Positions 11,675 through 21,394 of a stretch of DNA of 64,000 nt are shown one piece after another. Under the pieces are notes generated by a model. The model was not told the origin of the DNA. It did no database searches and saw only the letters and a program-made list of their open reading frames with translations. Both the position numbers and the translations under genes were made by a program. The stretch comes from Diacronema lutheri (lineage: Eukaryota; Haptophyta; Pavlovophyceae; Pavlovales; Pavlovaceae), in contig JAGTXO010000040.1 in assembly GCA_019448385.1 (NCBI GenBank), positions 284,375-348,374 of the forward strand, read 5' to 3'. Position 1 is the first letter of the stretch, and each line of letters begins with the position of its first letter.

Positions 11675-13435
11675 ATGGCCTCCCTCGTGGGCGCGATCCG
11701 CGTGGTGCGCGCCATCTCAGGCCGATCAGTCGTGCGCCGGCTGCCGCACGCGTGGCGCGAGCGCGGCGCCATGTGTGCGCTAGCTAATGCAGGGCGCGCA
11801 CACTCGCTCGCTGCGTGGCCCGCGATCGACGAGGCCCACGGCTATGCGGACGCGCCGCGGCTCGACGCCAAATCGGCGGATGCGGCGCGCTCGCCACCGC
11901 ATGGCTCTATCGATGCAATTGCCAGCGACACCGAGGCACCGCCGCACGACGTGCGACCCAGGCCTGCGCGCGGGCGCGCGCGAGCGCCCGCCGCAAGGCC
12001 GCGGGTATCCAGAGCAGAGACGGCGCCGGGCTCGGTGGTCGACTTGGCGGGCGGCGCGGCGCACGGCGCGCTGCGCGGCGCGCGGCGCACGCTCTCGCCC
12101 GTCCGCTTCGCCGCGCTCGACGCCGAGCAGCAGTACGCGCTTCTCGCCGACGCGTACGCCCATTTCCGCTCGGAGCTCTTCGACGACGCGCCGCTCGCCG
12201 CACTCCGGCACGCGACGGACGAGCAGCTGCGGCGCGGGGATGGGGATGCGGACGGATCGGCCTCGCCGCCATCGTCGCGCCGCGCCGCAAGCGCCGAGCC
12301 GCTGCCCGCGCGCCTCCTTTCGTACTCCGCGGTCGCACAGCTAGGCATTGCGCGCCTCGCGGCTGAGCTGCGTGCGCGTGGCGCGCACAAGGTCGCCGCC
12401 CTACCAGCGACGCTCGGGACGGGCGAGGCGGTGCGCGTGCGCCTCGCCGCGTCGCTCATCAGCCGCCTCGAGCGAGAGCACGCCGCTGCCGAGGCGCTGC
12501 TCTGCGCCGGCGCGCCGCGCCGACCGCCACCATCGGACTATTCCGACGCCACGCGCCACGATGTATTGGACTTGTCCGACATGTCCGGCGCATCGAGCGC
12601 AGGCAAATCGAAGGCCGCGAGACGGCGCGCACGCGCGGCGCTCGCGCAGCGCGACTCGCTCGGCGCGGCCGCCGGCATCGAGGCCGCTGCGCGCGCTGAC
12701 CTACGCGGCTACGCGGCCCCATACTTGCGTTCCGACGTCCATGCGCACGCGCGCCTGCTCGCGCTGCAGGCACGCGGCCGCGGCGGTGGCGGCGGCGGCG
12801 GAGGCAGCGGCGGTGGCGAGCAAGGCGTGGCGGCGAGCGGCACGCGCCCGACGGCGGCGCACGGCGCGCTGCGCGCACGCCCACGCCCGCACGAACGCGC
12901 ACGCGCCGCAGCCGGCGCGGTCAACACGGTCGGCGAGGAGGCGGTGACCGGCGCGCCCAGCGCGCGCCCAGCGCGCCTCCTCGTGACCATTGGCAAGCTG
13001 CTTGAGATGCACTCGCACGTGGCGGCGCCGCGGCGCGGCTCGACACCAGGCAGCGTGCCCGCCATCCCGCGCCTCGGCGCCGACGCGCAGTTGCTCGCGC
13101 CGCCCATCGCGTTTGGCGGGCGCGCGATCGTCGCGGAGACCTTGGAGGACGCGGACGAGGCGCTCGACGCGCTCGCCGGCGAGGCGTTGCTTGGCGTCGA
13201 CACGGAGTGGCCGCCGAACTACGTGCGCGGCGGCGGGAACCAGCGCACTGCGCTCATCCAGCTGGCCTCCGCCTCTCGCTGCGTCCTGCTGCGCCTGAAC
13301 AAGCTCGACGCGCTCCCGCCAAAACTCGTCGACATCATCGCGTCGCGCGCGATTTTGAAAGTGGGCGTCGGCATCCGCGCGGACATGAGCAAGCTGCTGC
13401 GCGACTTTCCGCACGCGTTCGCGCCCGCCGAAGCG

Positions 13436-13503
<68 letters not shown>

Positions 13504-15133
13504 GGCGCTCGTGCCGCGCGCCATCATCGACCTCCAGTCACTCGTTCGGCACGTTGACGGTCAGTCAGTCGGGCTGCAGACACTGAGCCTCGCCTACCTG
13601 GGCGCGCGGATCGACAAGAGCGCGCAGATGTCCAACTGGGCGGCGTCGCGCCTCACGCTCGAGCAGGTCGACTACGCCGCGACCGACGCGTGGGCATCGC
13701 GTCAAATCTTCGCCGCCATCGTGCGCGCTCACGGCCCGCCGACGGACGGCGTGGCAATGGCCGCGATCGCCGCCGCGCGCCGCGCGACCGGCGCGGCCAT
13801 GACCGTCGCCGACGGCGCTGCACGCATTGAGAGAAACGGTCACGGTAACGGCAATGAGAAGGCTGGCTTCGACCTGCGCGCCACGGAGTCGAGCGCGTGC
13901 GAGGAGGAGGACGACCACGCGGCGGACGACGCGCTCGACGAGGCGGAGGGCGGCGATGGGGCGTGGCGGCATGCTCGCACGCGCGCGCGCGCCGACAACT
14001 ACGACGACGACGGCAGCGACGACGACGACGCAGGCGCGGAGGGTGCACGCGACGAGCAGCGCGTGCGGCACGATTGGGACGACGCGGACGGCGGCGCGGG
14101 CGCGAGCGCGGGCGGCGAGTTCGACATGAGCGCGCTTGACTTTGAGCCCGACAGCGATGGTGGCCGCGGCTATATCGAGCGCGCCGGCGTTGGCGCAGGC
14201 GATGGCGATGTCGGCCGCGCGGTTGGGGGCACCAGCGGCGAGGCGGAGGGCGCGTGGCAGGCGTACGTGCGCAAATATGGTGCCGACCTTGCGGGGCTCG
14301 GCGCGCAGCACGGCACGCACGCCACGCGCGACTGGCCGGCTGAGCTCGCAGCGCGCGACGCGGTGGGCGTGGCGAACGCGCGCGGGTCAAGCTTTGCCCG
14401 GCGAACGGACGAAGGCGATGTGCAGCCTGCAGACGAGGCGCTCGCCGCTGAAGCCACGGGCCCGGCGCGCGCTGCCGTCGGCGAGCGCGACGTCGACGGT
14501 GCGGAGGGCGAGGCGGAGGCGGAGGCGACGGTGGGCGTGGGCGCCGATCGGCGAGGCGTGTCCGCGCCGCGCGGGAGCCGGCACGAGCCGAACGATGCGC
14601 GCCGCACTGCGGAGCCACCCGCTCCGGCCAGCGCGCGCGCGCCTCCCCGCGCGCGCGTGCAGCCTCGGGTGCCCCTCGCACGCTGGGAGGCGGCTGAAAG
14701 TGAGATCCTTGCGGCCATGGTGCCGACCGAGGCTGGGGTCGCGGGTCTCGCCGCAGCCGGCAACGCGTCGGCAACGCGCAGCCGCACGCGCCCGCGGCGT
14801 GAGACTGACGCGACGCACCGCGCCGGCGTCAAGGGTGGCGCAGCCCAGAGTGACGCCTCCCATGTCAACGGCGCGGCGCTCCTCGAGGTCGGCGAGCCGC
14901 CCGTCAACGCGGCGAGCGACGGCGCTACCGACGGGCGCGTTGCGGTGGGCAGCGGCGCGGGTTCAGATCCCTCCACTGCCGCCGACGCGCGGCACGACGT
15001 TGACCTGCCGGCCGAGGACCCGCAGCCCGCCTCCGCCGCAGCCGCGCCCGTCCAAGAGGTTGCGCCCGTGTCCATCAGCATGGCGGATCTCTACAACGTC
15101 GCGCCCGGCCGCGCAGCGAGCGGGGAGTCCTGA
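11675..15133 (+). CDS. DEDDy 3'-5' exonuclease-domain protein (WRN/RNase D-like)
   Basis: A single-exon protein of 1,152 aa. The exonuclease domain spans about residues 485-690. Motif I is LLGVDTEWPP, with D and E ligating the catalytic metals. Motif II is KVGVGIRADMSKLL. Motif III is VDYAATDAWASRQI (Y-x3-D). Together they make a complete DEDDy nuclease of the RNase D/WRN-exo/EXD2 group. The domain is interrupted between motifs II and III by a run of about 22 glycines encoded by a (GGC)n tract (13437-13500), an expansion likely to form a flexible surface loop. The first about 45 residues are Arg/Ala-rich without acids and could be a mitochondrial presequence. The remainder is acidic and disordered. 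The substrate (RNA, or DNA ends as in EXD2/WRN) cannot be decided. Confidence 0.85.
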
Positions 15134-15148
15134 GAAAGTCGTCACGAA

Positions 15149-15179
15149 GGGGGGGACGGGGGGGGGGGGGGGGGGGGGG
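15149..15179. repeat. Poly(G) tract between convergent genes
   Basis: Seven G, then AC, then 22 consecutive G on the + strand. It lies 16 bp after the exonuclease stop and 33 bp before the end of the convergent C2/PDZ gene. It has G-quadruplex potential and may affect 3'-end formation. Confidence 0.8.
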
Positions 15180-15211
15180 ATTTACGCAAGCGCCCTTGTT
15201 CCGGCCCAAAC

Positions 15212-16171
15212 TCACGCGAGACTGACGAGCGGCACGTCGTCGATGCGCGGCAGCGGCTTTGCCTCGTGCCTCGGCGGCCAGAGCAGCGCCGCGCCCGGCG
15301 GCCGCGCGCGGTCGCCATGCCCGCTGTCCGGCGACGTGCCTAGCCGGGCGGCCCAGTCGCACCGCGCGATGCGCACGAGCAGCTCACCGACGACGGGGCG
15401 TTGCTCGGGCGGCCGCGCTCGGGCGAAGAGCGGCAGCCAGCCGACAAACGGCTCCGCGCATTCGCCAAGCGCGTCCAGGTCGAGCATGGCCTCGCCGACG
15501 AGCGACGGGCGGAGGACGCCCTCGCACATGAGCTGGAGCGTGAGCTCGTGGCGGTGGGTGGGCGAGAGCGTCACAATCGAGCTCGCCTTCCACGCCGCCT
15601 TGCGGCTGGAGCAAAGCCCCGACTCGACGCGGTCGAGCTGGCGCGTGTTGCGCACGCCGGAGGCATCGCCACCCGCGTGCGCGACGGTCTCGAGCACGAC
15701 GAAGACGTCCCACGCGGGAGCGTCGGTGCCGGGCGGCCAGCGAATGATGTCGACGGGGAATGTGCACACCTCGCGCGGCACCTGCCGCATCGCCGTGACG
15801 ATGTTGCCGTCGGCGAGCGCGACGCCGCCGACGGTCCGAATCTGATCACTCACGTGAAGGTTGAGCTGCTTCGCGTTGGTTACCTCGACGATGCGGTCGC
15901 ACGGGTCGAGGCCGATGCCGATTGTGCCGTCGGTGTCGCGCTCCACCTCTACGCGCATCAGCCGCCCGCCTGCCCACCCCAAGTTGCGCCCGCGCTCGAG
16001 CTGCACGCACAGCGTGCGCACGCCCGCGCGTGGCGCCGCGTCGCGCGTCGCGCCAACGCCGCCAACGTGCGAGCGCGGCGGGACGGGCGCGTCGGCGAGC
16101 AATGGCGACTGGTCGATCGTGTACGCGTGCACCGCGCCCCCTTTTGCGCGGTCGAGCATCCGCTCGGCCAT
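15212..16171 (-). CDS. C2-domain protein with an inserted PDZ-like domain
   Basis: About 319 aa from the ATG at 16171. A C2-type first strand (VRTLCVQLERGRNLG) is followed at once by a PDZ-like unit: MRVEVERDTDGTIGIGLD (GIGLD standing for the GLGF carboxylate loop), IVEV, VSDQIRTVGG, a helix-like ALADGNIVTAMRQ, then VDIIR. C2-like strands then resume (WDVFVVLETVA, WKASSIVTLSPTHRHELTLQL, GEAMLDLDAL, VVGELLVRI). The reading is a C2 beta-sandwich carrying a PDZ domain between its first and second strands. Calcium-binding Asp residues are not obvious, so lipid or protein binding is more likely than calcium sensing. It starts about 119 bp from the Aurora kinase gene on the other strand. The domain calls come from pattern recognition. 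Confidence 0.6.
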   Translation of the reverse strand: MAERMLDRAKGGAVHAYTIDQSPLLADAPVPPRSHVGGVGATRDAAPRAGVRTLCVQLERGRNLGWAGGRLMRVEVERDTDGTIGIGLDPCDRIVEVTNAKQLNLHVSDQIRTVGGVALADGNIVTAMRQVPREVCTFPVDIIRWPPGTDAPAWDVFVVLETVAHAGGDASGVRNTRQLDRVESGLCSSRKAAWKASSIVTLSPTHRHELTLQLMCEGVLRPSLVGEAMLDLDALGECAEPFVGWLPLFARARPPEQRPVVGELLVRIARCDWAARLGTSPDSGHGDRARPPGAALLWPPRHEAKPLPRIDDVPLVSLA

Positions 16172-16290
16172 CCGGCGCTTCGCGCTCAAGCCGCCGGCCC
16201 TGAGCCGCCCATTTTCAAAGCGCGCAAAACGGTCCCGGTGAAAAACGCGGGGCGAGGATTTTGAAGTGCTGCGCGCACCGCGAGGACGAG

Positions 16291-18117
16291 ATGGCGTCAC
16301 GCACGCTCGCCTCGCACATGAGCGGCCTCAGCATCGCGGCGGCGAAGGAGAACGTCTCGCCGAACAGCAAGGTGCGCGCGCTCCTTGTCGCTCTGCACCA
16401 CCGCCCCCGCGCCATCGCGCTTACCCACACCGTTGCGCGCCGGCCTGACGGCCGCCAAACACGCGGTCGCGCGCGACACAGGCGCGCGACGGCGAGCCAC
16501 GCGCGGCGGGCGCAGAGGGCAAGGATGCGGGCGCGCACGACGTCAAGAGAGCGTGCGCGCGCCTCACCGCGCGCCGCGGGCGCCGACACCCCAAGCGACT
16601 CGCCGCGCGCTCAGCGTCCCACCTCGGGGCGCACCGAGCTGCGGCCGAACGCGCGCGCGCGGCCGCAGCGCTGAGCCTGGTCGTGCGCGCACGCGTCGCG
16701 CCTGCTGTGCGTGTGCAGAGCGCCGAGCGAAGTGCCGTCGCAGAAGCCGCGCGTCTTCTCGCTCGGCGACTTTGACATTGGTAAGCCGCTCGGCCGTGGG
16801 AAGTTTGGGAACGTCTACCTCGCGCGCGAGAAGCGATCGCAGTACGTCGTCGCGCTCAAGGTGCTCTTCAAGTCGCAGCTGCAGAAAGCTGGCGTCGAGC
16901 ACCAGCTCCGCCGCGAGATTGAGATCCAGGCGCACCTGCGGTACGCGCGCACGCGCACGCCCTGCGGCCCTCCGGCGGGCGGGCGTGAGGCACGCGCAGC
17001 GTTTGGCGGGGACCTGGACGTGCCGACGTGCAGTGGGCGGGAGCCACATGCGCGCAGCTTGCGTGGTCGACGAGCCACGTCGCGACGGCATTCGCGCACG
17101 ATGCCACCGCGGCGAGGCGCTGCTCGCCTCGCCGCGCACGCCGCGCCGCGCCGCGCCGACCGCTCGCGCGTTTTGGCGCCACCGCCGGCCGTGCGCGCAC
17201 CGCGCAGACACCCGAACATTCTGCGGCTGCACGGCTATTTTTACGACGCGAACCGCGTCTACCTCATCCTCGAGTACGCCGCTAAGGGCGAGCTGTACAA
17301 GGAGCTCCAAAAGTGCGGCCGTTTCGACGAGAAACGGTCAGCACGTTACGTCCTCCAGCTCACGCGCGCGCTGCGGTACTGCCACACGAAGCACGTGATT
17401 CACCGCGACATCAAGCCGGAAAACCTGCTGCTCGACCTGAAGGGCGAGCTCAAGATCGCCGACTTTGGCTGGTCCGTCCACGCGCCGCACGCGCGGCGCA
17501 CGACGCTGTGCGGCACGATGGACTACCTGCCGCCCGAGATGATCGAGGGGCAGGACCACGACGACCTCGTCGACGTCTGGTCGCTCGGCGTACTCATGTA
17601 CGAGTTCCTCGTGGGCACGCCACCGTTTGAGGCGTCCGGCGCGCACGAGACCTACCGGCGAATCACCAAGGTGTGCGCGCGTGCATTCGGCGCGGCGCGA
17701 GCGAGCAAGCGTGCGCGCGCGCGCGCGCCACAGCGGCGCACGCACGCGCCTCGCGCCAACGGTTTTTCTGTGCGCCGCTTCGCGCCGCGCGGCGGCTCGC
17801 GCGCAGGTCGATTTGCGGATTCCTTCCTTCGTGTCGCCCGAGGCGACCGAGCTGTTGCGCAAGGTGACGCACCGCGCCCGCCCGCGCTCGCGGCGTCCCT
17901 GCGGCGTGGGTGTGCGGTCAGTTGCGCCGGCGTCCGGGCTGCTGCGTTCGCCAGCTCACACGGTTGCGCCCTCTTTGCTTCGCCCTCTCGCTCCGGCGCC
18001 GTGCGTTCCGCGCGCGCACAGCTGCTCGTCAAGGATGCTAAGGCGCGGCTTTCGCTCGAGGCGATGGAGCAGCAGCCATGGATCCGCAAGCACTGCGGCT
18101 CGATGCTCAGTCAGTGA
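16291..18117 (+). CDS. Aurora-family mitotic kinase
   Basis: Five exons: 16291-16371, 16744-16940, 17208-17670, 17807-17863 and 18022-18117. All junctions keep frame and give 297 aa, the usual length for a minimal Aurora. Donors are GTGCGC, GTACGC, GTGTGC and GTGACG. Kinase hallmarks are the glycine loop [12 protein letters not shown] lysine, [21 protein letters not shown] and the Aurora activation segment [16 protein letters not shown], in which the Thr of RTTLCGT is the expected autophosphorylation site. The tail ends with [14 protein letters not shown], the normal C-lobe ending. The 27-residue first exon holds a KEN box (AAKENVS), expected to direct APC/C-mediated destruction. It acts at spindle, centromere and midzone; subtype A or B cannot be assigned. 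Confidence 0.93.
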
Positions 18118-18194
18118 ATTATTGCCGTTGGACTTCGGAGTCACATTCTGAGGAGCGACCGTGACAGTTTCGCGTCATCGTGAGACGAAGCAAG

Positions 18195-20789
18195 ATGGCG
18201 CCAAGATCGAAGCGCGGCCGGACGCGTCACGCGGTGTCTCACGAGGATGACGACGGCGCATGGCGTGACGACGACGCCTGCGCACTGCGCGCCGACGAGG
18301 CGCGCGAGGGCGAGGCCGCATTTACGCGCTATTACCGCGACGCGCAGCGCATCTGCCGCGACGCTGAGGATTGGCGCGCGCTGCTCGCGAGCCTGCGGAC
18401 GCCGCTGCCCGTCTCCTTCCGAGTGAGCCGCGTGGCAGCGCGCCAGCCGGAGGTGGCCGCCGCGCTGTCGATCGCTGAGCCGCTCCTCCGCACCTCGCAC
18501 CCGCTTGGCGCGCGCGGCTCGCGCACGGCGCCGCCGGCGCGCCGCTTTGCAAGCGTGCATGGGTTGGACGCGTGGCAGCTCGGCTGCGATGCGCGCGCGC
18601 TGCGGCAGGCGGCCAAGCACGCGCCCGAGTCGGCGCTCGCGGCGCTCGGGCGTTGGATCATCGAGCACAACGCCTCGGGCGTGCTCACGCGCCAGGAGCT
18701 CGTCTCCATGGTGCGGCGCGCCGCCGCGCGTAACGCCGCGCGCCGCTCCGCGCAGTGCTCCGCCCTTCACGCCGCGCGCCACCGCGCGCCGCGCGCCGCG
18801 CGCCGCGACAGATACCGGTGGCGTTGCTTGAGGTGCAACCGGGGCAGGCCGTGCTCGACTTGTGCGCCGCTCCCGGATCCAAGTCAACCCAAGCGCTCGA
18901 GGCGCTTCTGTCGCCGCCGCCGCCGGCCGCGCGCCTCAGCCGCGGCGCCGGCGGCGCGCACGCGGGCGTGCAGCCGGCCGACGGCTCGGCGCAGCCGAGG
19001 TCGGAGCTGGCGCTCGCGCGCGGTGGGTTGCTCGTCGCCAACGAGCTCGACGGCGAGCGAAGCCACACGCTCGCGAATCGTTGCGCAGCGCTCGGCGCGG
19101 CGTGCGCGGCGCTCGTCGTGACCGCACAGCGCGCACAGACGATGCCGCTCGCGAACGGCTGCGGCCAATTTGACCGCGTGATCTGCGACGTGCCGTGCTC
19201 GGGCGATGGCACCTTCCGCAAGTGCGTGCCGCGCGCCATGCCGCTGCGCGCTCGCGACCGCCTGGCGACGTCGCACTGTGGTGCAGTGGGAGGCCTTTCG
19301 ACTGTATATACGTCGTGCGCGCGCGCCGCGGCCGACGACGCGCCCTGTTTCCGCGCCACGGCGCGCGCGCCTCGGTGCGCAGGTACCCGGACAAGTGGTC
19401 GCACTACGAGCCATATATTGGGCGTACGCTCCACGCTCTTCAGCTCCAGATTGCGCTGCGCGGCGCGGCGTCGCTCGCTCCCGGCGGTCTCATCGCCTAC
19501 TCGACGTGCTCCCTCAACCCCCTCGAGAACGAGGCGGTCGTCGGCGCGCTTGTGAGGCGCGCACGCGCCGCGCCGCCTTCGCGCGCGCGCGCGCGCGCGT
19601 TGCGCATGCGCGCACCATCGTGGCGCTCGCCGCGCGCCTCGCTCCGCGCAGATCCGAGCGACGGGCGGCGCGCTCGAGCTCTTGGACGCGGCGAGGCGCC
19701 TCGACGGGCAGCTGGTCACGCGGCCGGGTCTGACGAGCTGGAAGGTTCTCGACGACGCGGACCAGCCTCTGCAGAGCCACGCGCTCGTGCGCGCTGCCGC
19801 CAGGCGCACGGGCTGCGCGCACGGCGCGCGCTACCGCGCGTCCATGTGGCCCGCGGACGCTGCTGGAAACGACCTCCGGCGGTGCGCGCGCACCGGGCGC
19901 GCGACACGCGACACTCGCGCGCGCGTGCGCCGCGACACACGCCTGCGCGCGATGCGCGCCCGCGCGTGCCGCGACACGTGCCTGCGCCCTCGAGCCGCCG
20001 CACACGCGGGCGCCCTCGGCCATGCGCGCATGTGCGTGCGCCTACCGCCAACTTTCTGCCTCAAGCCCACCCACCCACCCACCACCCGCCTTGGGCGGCT
20101 GACACATGTGGCGCTCTAATCCGAACCCTAACCCTAACCCTAACCCTAACCCTAACCCCTCGCGCAGATGCGTACGGCTACTGCCGCACGACAATGACAC
20201 TGGCGGGTTTTTTGTCGCGCTGCTGCGCAAGCGCGCGCCATGGCCGCCGCCTCGCGTCGCGCGGCGAGTGGTGCCGTCGTCGCCACCCTCACTGGAGCCG
20301 CATGTTCAGTCAGCGCTCCTTGTCGAGGGCGGCGCGGCGGTGCGCGCGCTTTCTCAGGCACAGCTCACTGACCTCCGGCTCGAGGCGCCCGCGCTCCGGC
20401 TGCTGCTCGACGCGCTGGGCGGGGGTGCGCTGGGCGAGCGCGGCTGGCTCGTGCTCTGTGAGCGGTCGTTGCGCGCCGTGGGCGCCGGGGCGCGTAGCGA
20501 GCGCGAGCACGCGCCGCGCAGGCTTTTCCTGTGCACCGCGCGGGCGGCGAGCATCGTCGGCGCGGCCCCCGAGCTGGCCGGTGGCGAGCGCCCTGCCGGC
20601 GTCGATCGGCCGCTACGTGCCGTTGCGATTGGCGCGTGCGTCGCCGTCCGCCGGCGCGTGCGCGCCCGGCCGCGGCGTGCGGGCGCAGCCAATGCTGGCG
20701 GTGGCGTTAAAGGGGGAAGCGCGCCGACCTCGGAGTGGCTGCTGACGCCTCTCGGCGCGCGCGTCGCCAGGGCTGAGCCTCCAGGCTGA
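18195..20789 (+). CDS. NSUN2: NSUN2/Trm4-like tRNA (cytosine-5) methyltransferase
   Basis: Five exons: 18195-18710, 18812-19221, 19383-19551, 19652-19881 and 20168-20789, giving 648 aa. The N-terminal FTRYYRDAQRIC and LPVSFRVSR match the NSUN2/Trm4 leader. The SAM-binding motif I is VLDLCAAPGSKSTQ. Both active-site cysteines are present, in VICDVPCSGDGTFRK and IAYSTCSLNP. The segment across the third junction (EAVVGAL/IRATGGALELLD) and DNDTGGFFVALLRK are family signatures and confirm the splicing. The enzyme methylates C48-50 and wobble positions of tRNAs, mainly in the nucleus and nucleolus. The C-terminal extension fits the variable NSUN2 tail. Intron 4 (19882-20167) contains a telomere-type repeat next to its 3' splice site. 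Confidence 0.93.
20126..20158 (+). repeat. Interstitial telomere-type repeat (CCCTAA)n in an intron
   Basis: Five perfect CCCTAA units plus CCC, preceded by degenerate copies from about 20117. It ends about 10 bp before the acceptor of NSUN2-like intron 4, so the CTAAC units sit exactly where a branch point is expected and the C/T content supplies a pyrimidine tract. Confidence 0.9.
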
Positions 20790-20952
20790 GACCTTTTCAG
20801 CTTTTTCTAATTATTCCTATTTCTTGAAATACGTTTTGCCTACCTTGATAGCTTGAATCTTCGACGTCCGCAGGATGGCCGCGTCCGCACCTGCCGGCGG
20901 CCAAGCGGCAGCCGAACATCACAATGCTTGACCGTGCGACGACGACTTGCCA

Positions 20953-21192
20953 ATGCTCGGTTTGGACGCGGACGCCGAAGCCGGGCAAGCGGCCTCACAG
21001 ACGTGCGCTTCGTCCGTCGCTGGCTTTTGGAAGCGGTCGGCGCCCTCCGCGCTAAACCCCAAAGGCGGGCGTGGGCGCGGGCAGAGCACGCTCGAGTACG
21101 TCGTGGCGGAGTGCAGGTGATACGCGAATTACATCGTGCCCGTCGTCGCGATCAACGCGCTTGTCATCGTCTTGCTCATCCTTCTGCTCTGA
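20953..21192 (+). CDS. Candidate small tail-anchored selenoprotein (in-frame TGA)
   Basis: A short gene found by reading through TGA. From the ATG at 20953 the frame gives 55 residues (acidic start MLGLDADAEA, GFWKRSAPSALNP, a Gly/Arg stretch, STLEYVVAECR), then TGA at 21118-21120, then YANYIVPVVAINAL plus a Val/Leu/Ile run to the final TGA at 21190-21192, 79 codons in all. Codon use is natural on both sides of the TGA. No intron can remove it, because no AG acceptor lies between the TGA and the hydrophobic segment. A SECIS-like structure follows 36 bp after the stop, so TGA is read as selenocysteine (residue 56), just before a C-terminal membrane anchor. An upstream ATG at 20875 shares the frame but meets another TGA at 20929; it is either a longer two-Sec form or 5' UTR. 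I do not recognise the family: SELENOK and SELENOS have the reverse order (TM first, Sec last). Confidence 0.6.
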
Positions 21193-21227
21193 CGTGCGCA
21201 TGTGCTGCACGGCTGTAGCGCGCTGAT

Positions 21228-21291
21228 GCGCCCGTGACCGTGCGCCTGCAAAAGCTGAGGTTCCGCTCAGAGCGGGCGCCCGTGATTGCGC
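21228..21291 (+). promoter_or_regulatory. SECIS-like element (type 2 geometry)
   Basis: This can be folded by hand. Helix I is GCGC 21228-21231 with 21288-21291. The non-Watson-Crick quartet is UGAC (21235-21238) against UGAU (21283-21286), placing tandem G.A pairs at 21236/21285 and 21237/21284. Helix II is 21239-21249 with 21272-21282, 11 pairs with one U.C mismatch and one G.U. Unpaired A's at 21250-21253 lie 12 nt after the quartet. The mini-stem CUGAG/CUCAG (21255-21259 with 21266-21270) is closed by a 6-nt loop. Quartet, spacing, unpaired AA and mini-stem all match the eukaryotic type 2 SECIS that recruits SBP2 and eEFSec. It sits in the 3' UTR of the preceding TGA-containing gene. Confidence 0.7.
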
Positions 21292-21354
21292 GTCCGTGTG
21301 CATGCATTGTAGTTTCACTAGTCATCCGTGCCAGACGCAACGGCGCCAGTTTCA

Positions 21355-21383
<29 letters not shown>
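21355..21383. repeat. 29-nt poly(G) tract at convergent 3' ends
   Basis: An uninterrupted run of 29 G on the + strand between the candidate selenoprotein 3' UTR and the end of the kinase gene on the other strand (its stop is at 21395). Confidence 0.9.
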
Positions 21384-21385
<2 letters not shown>

Positions 21386-21394
21386 GCGAGTCAC

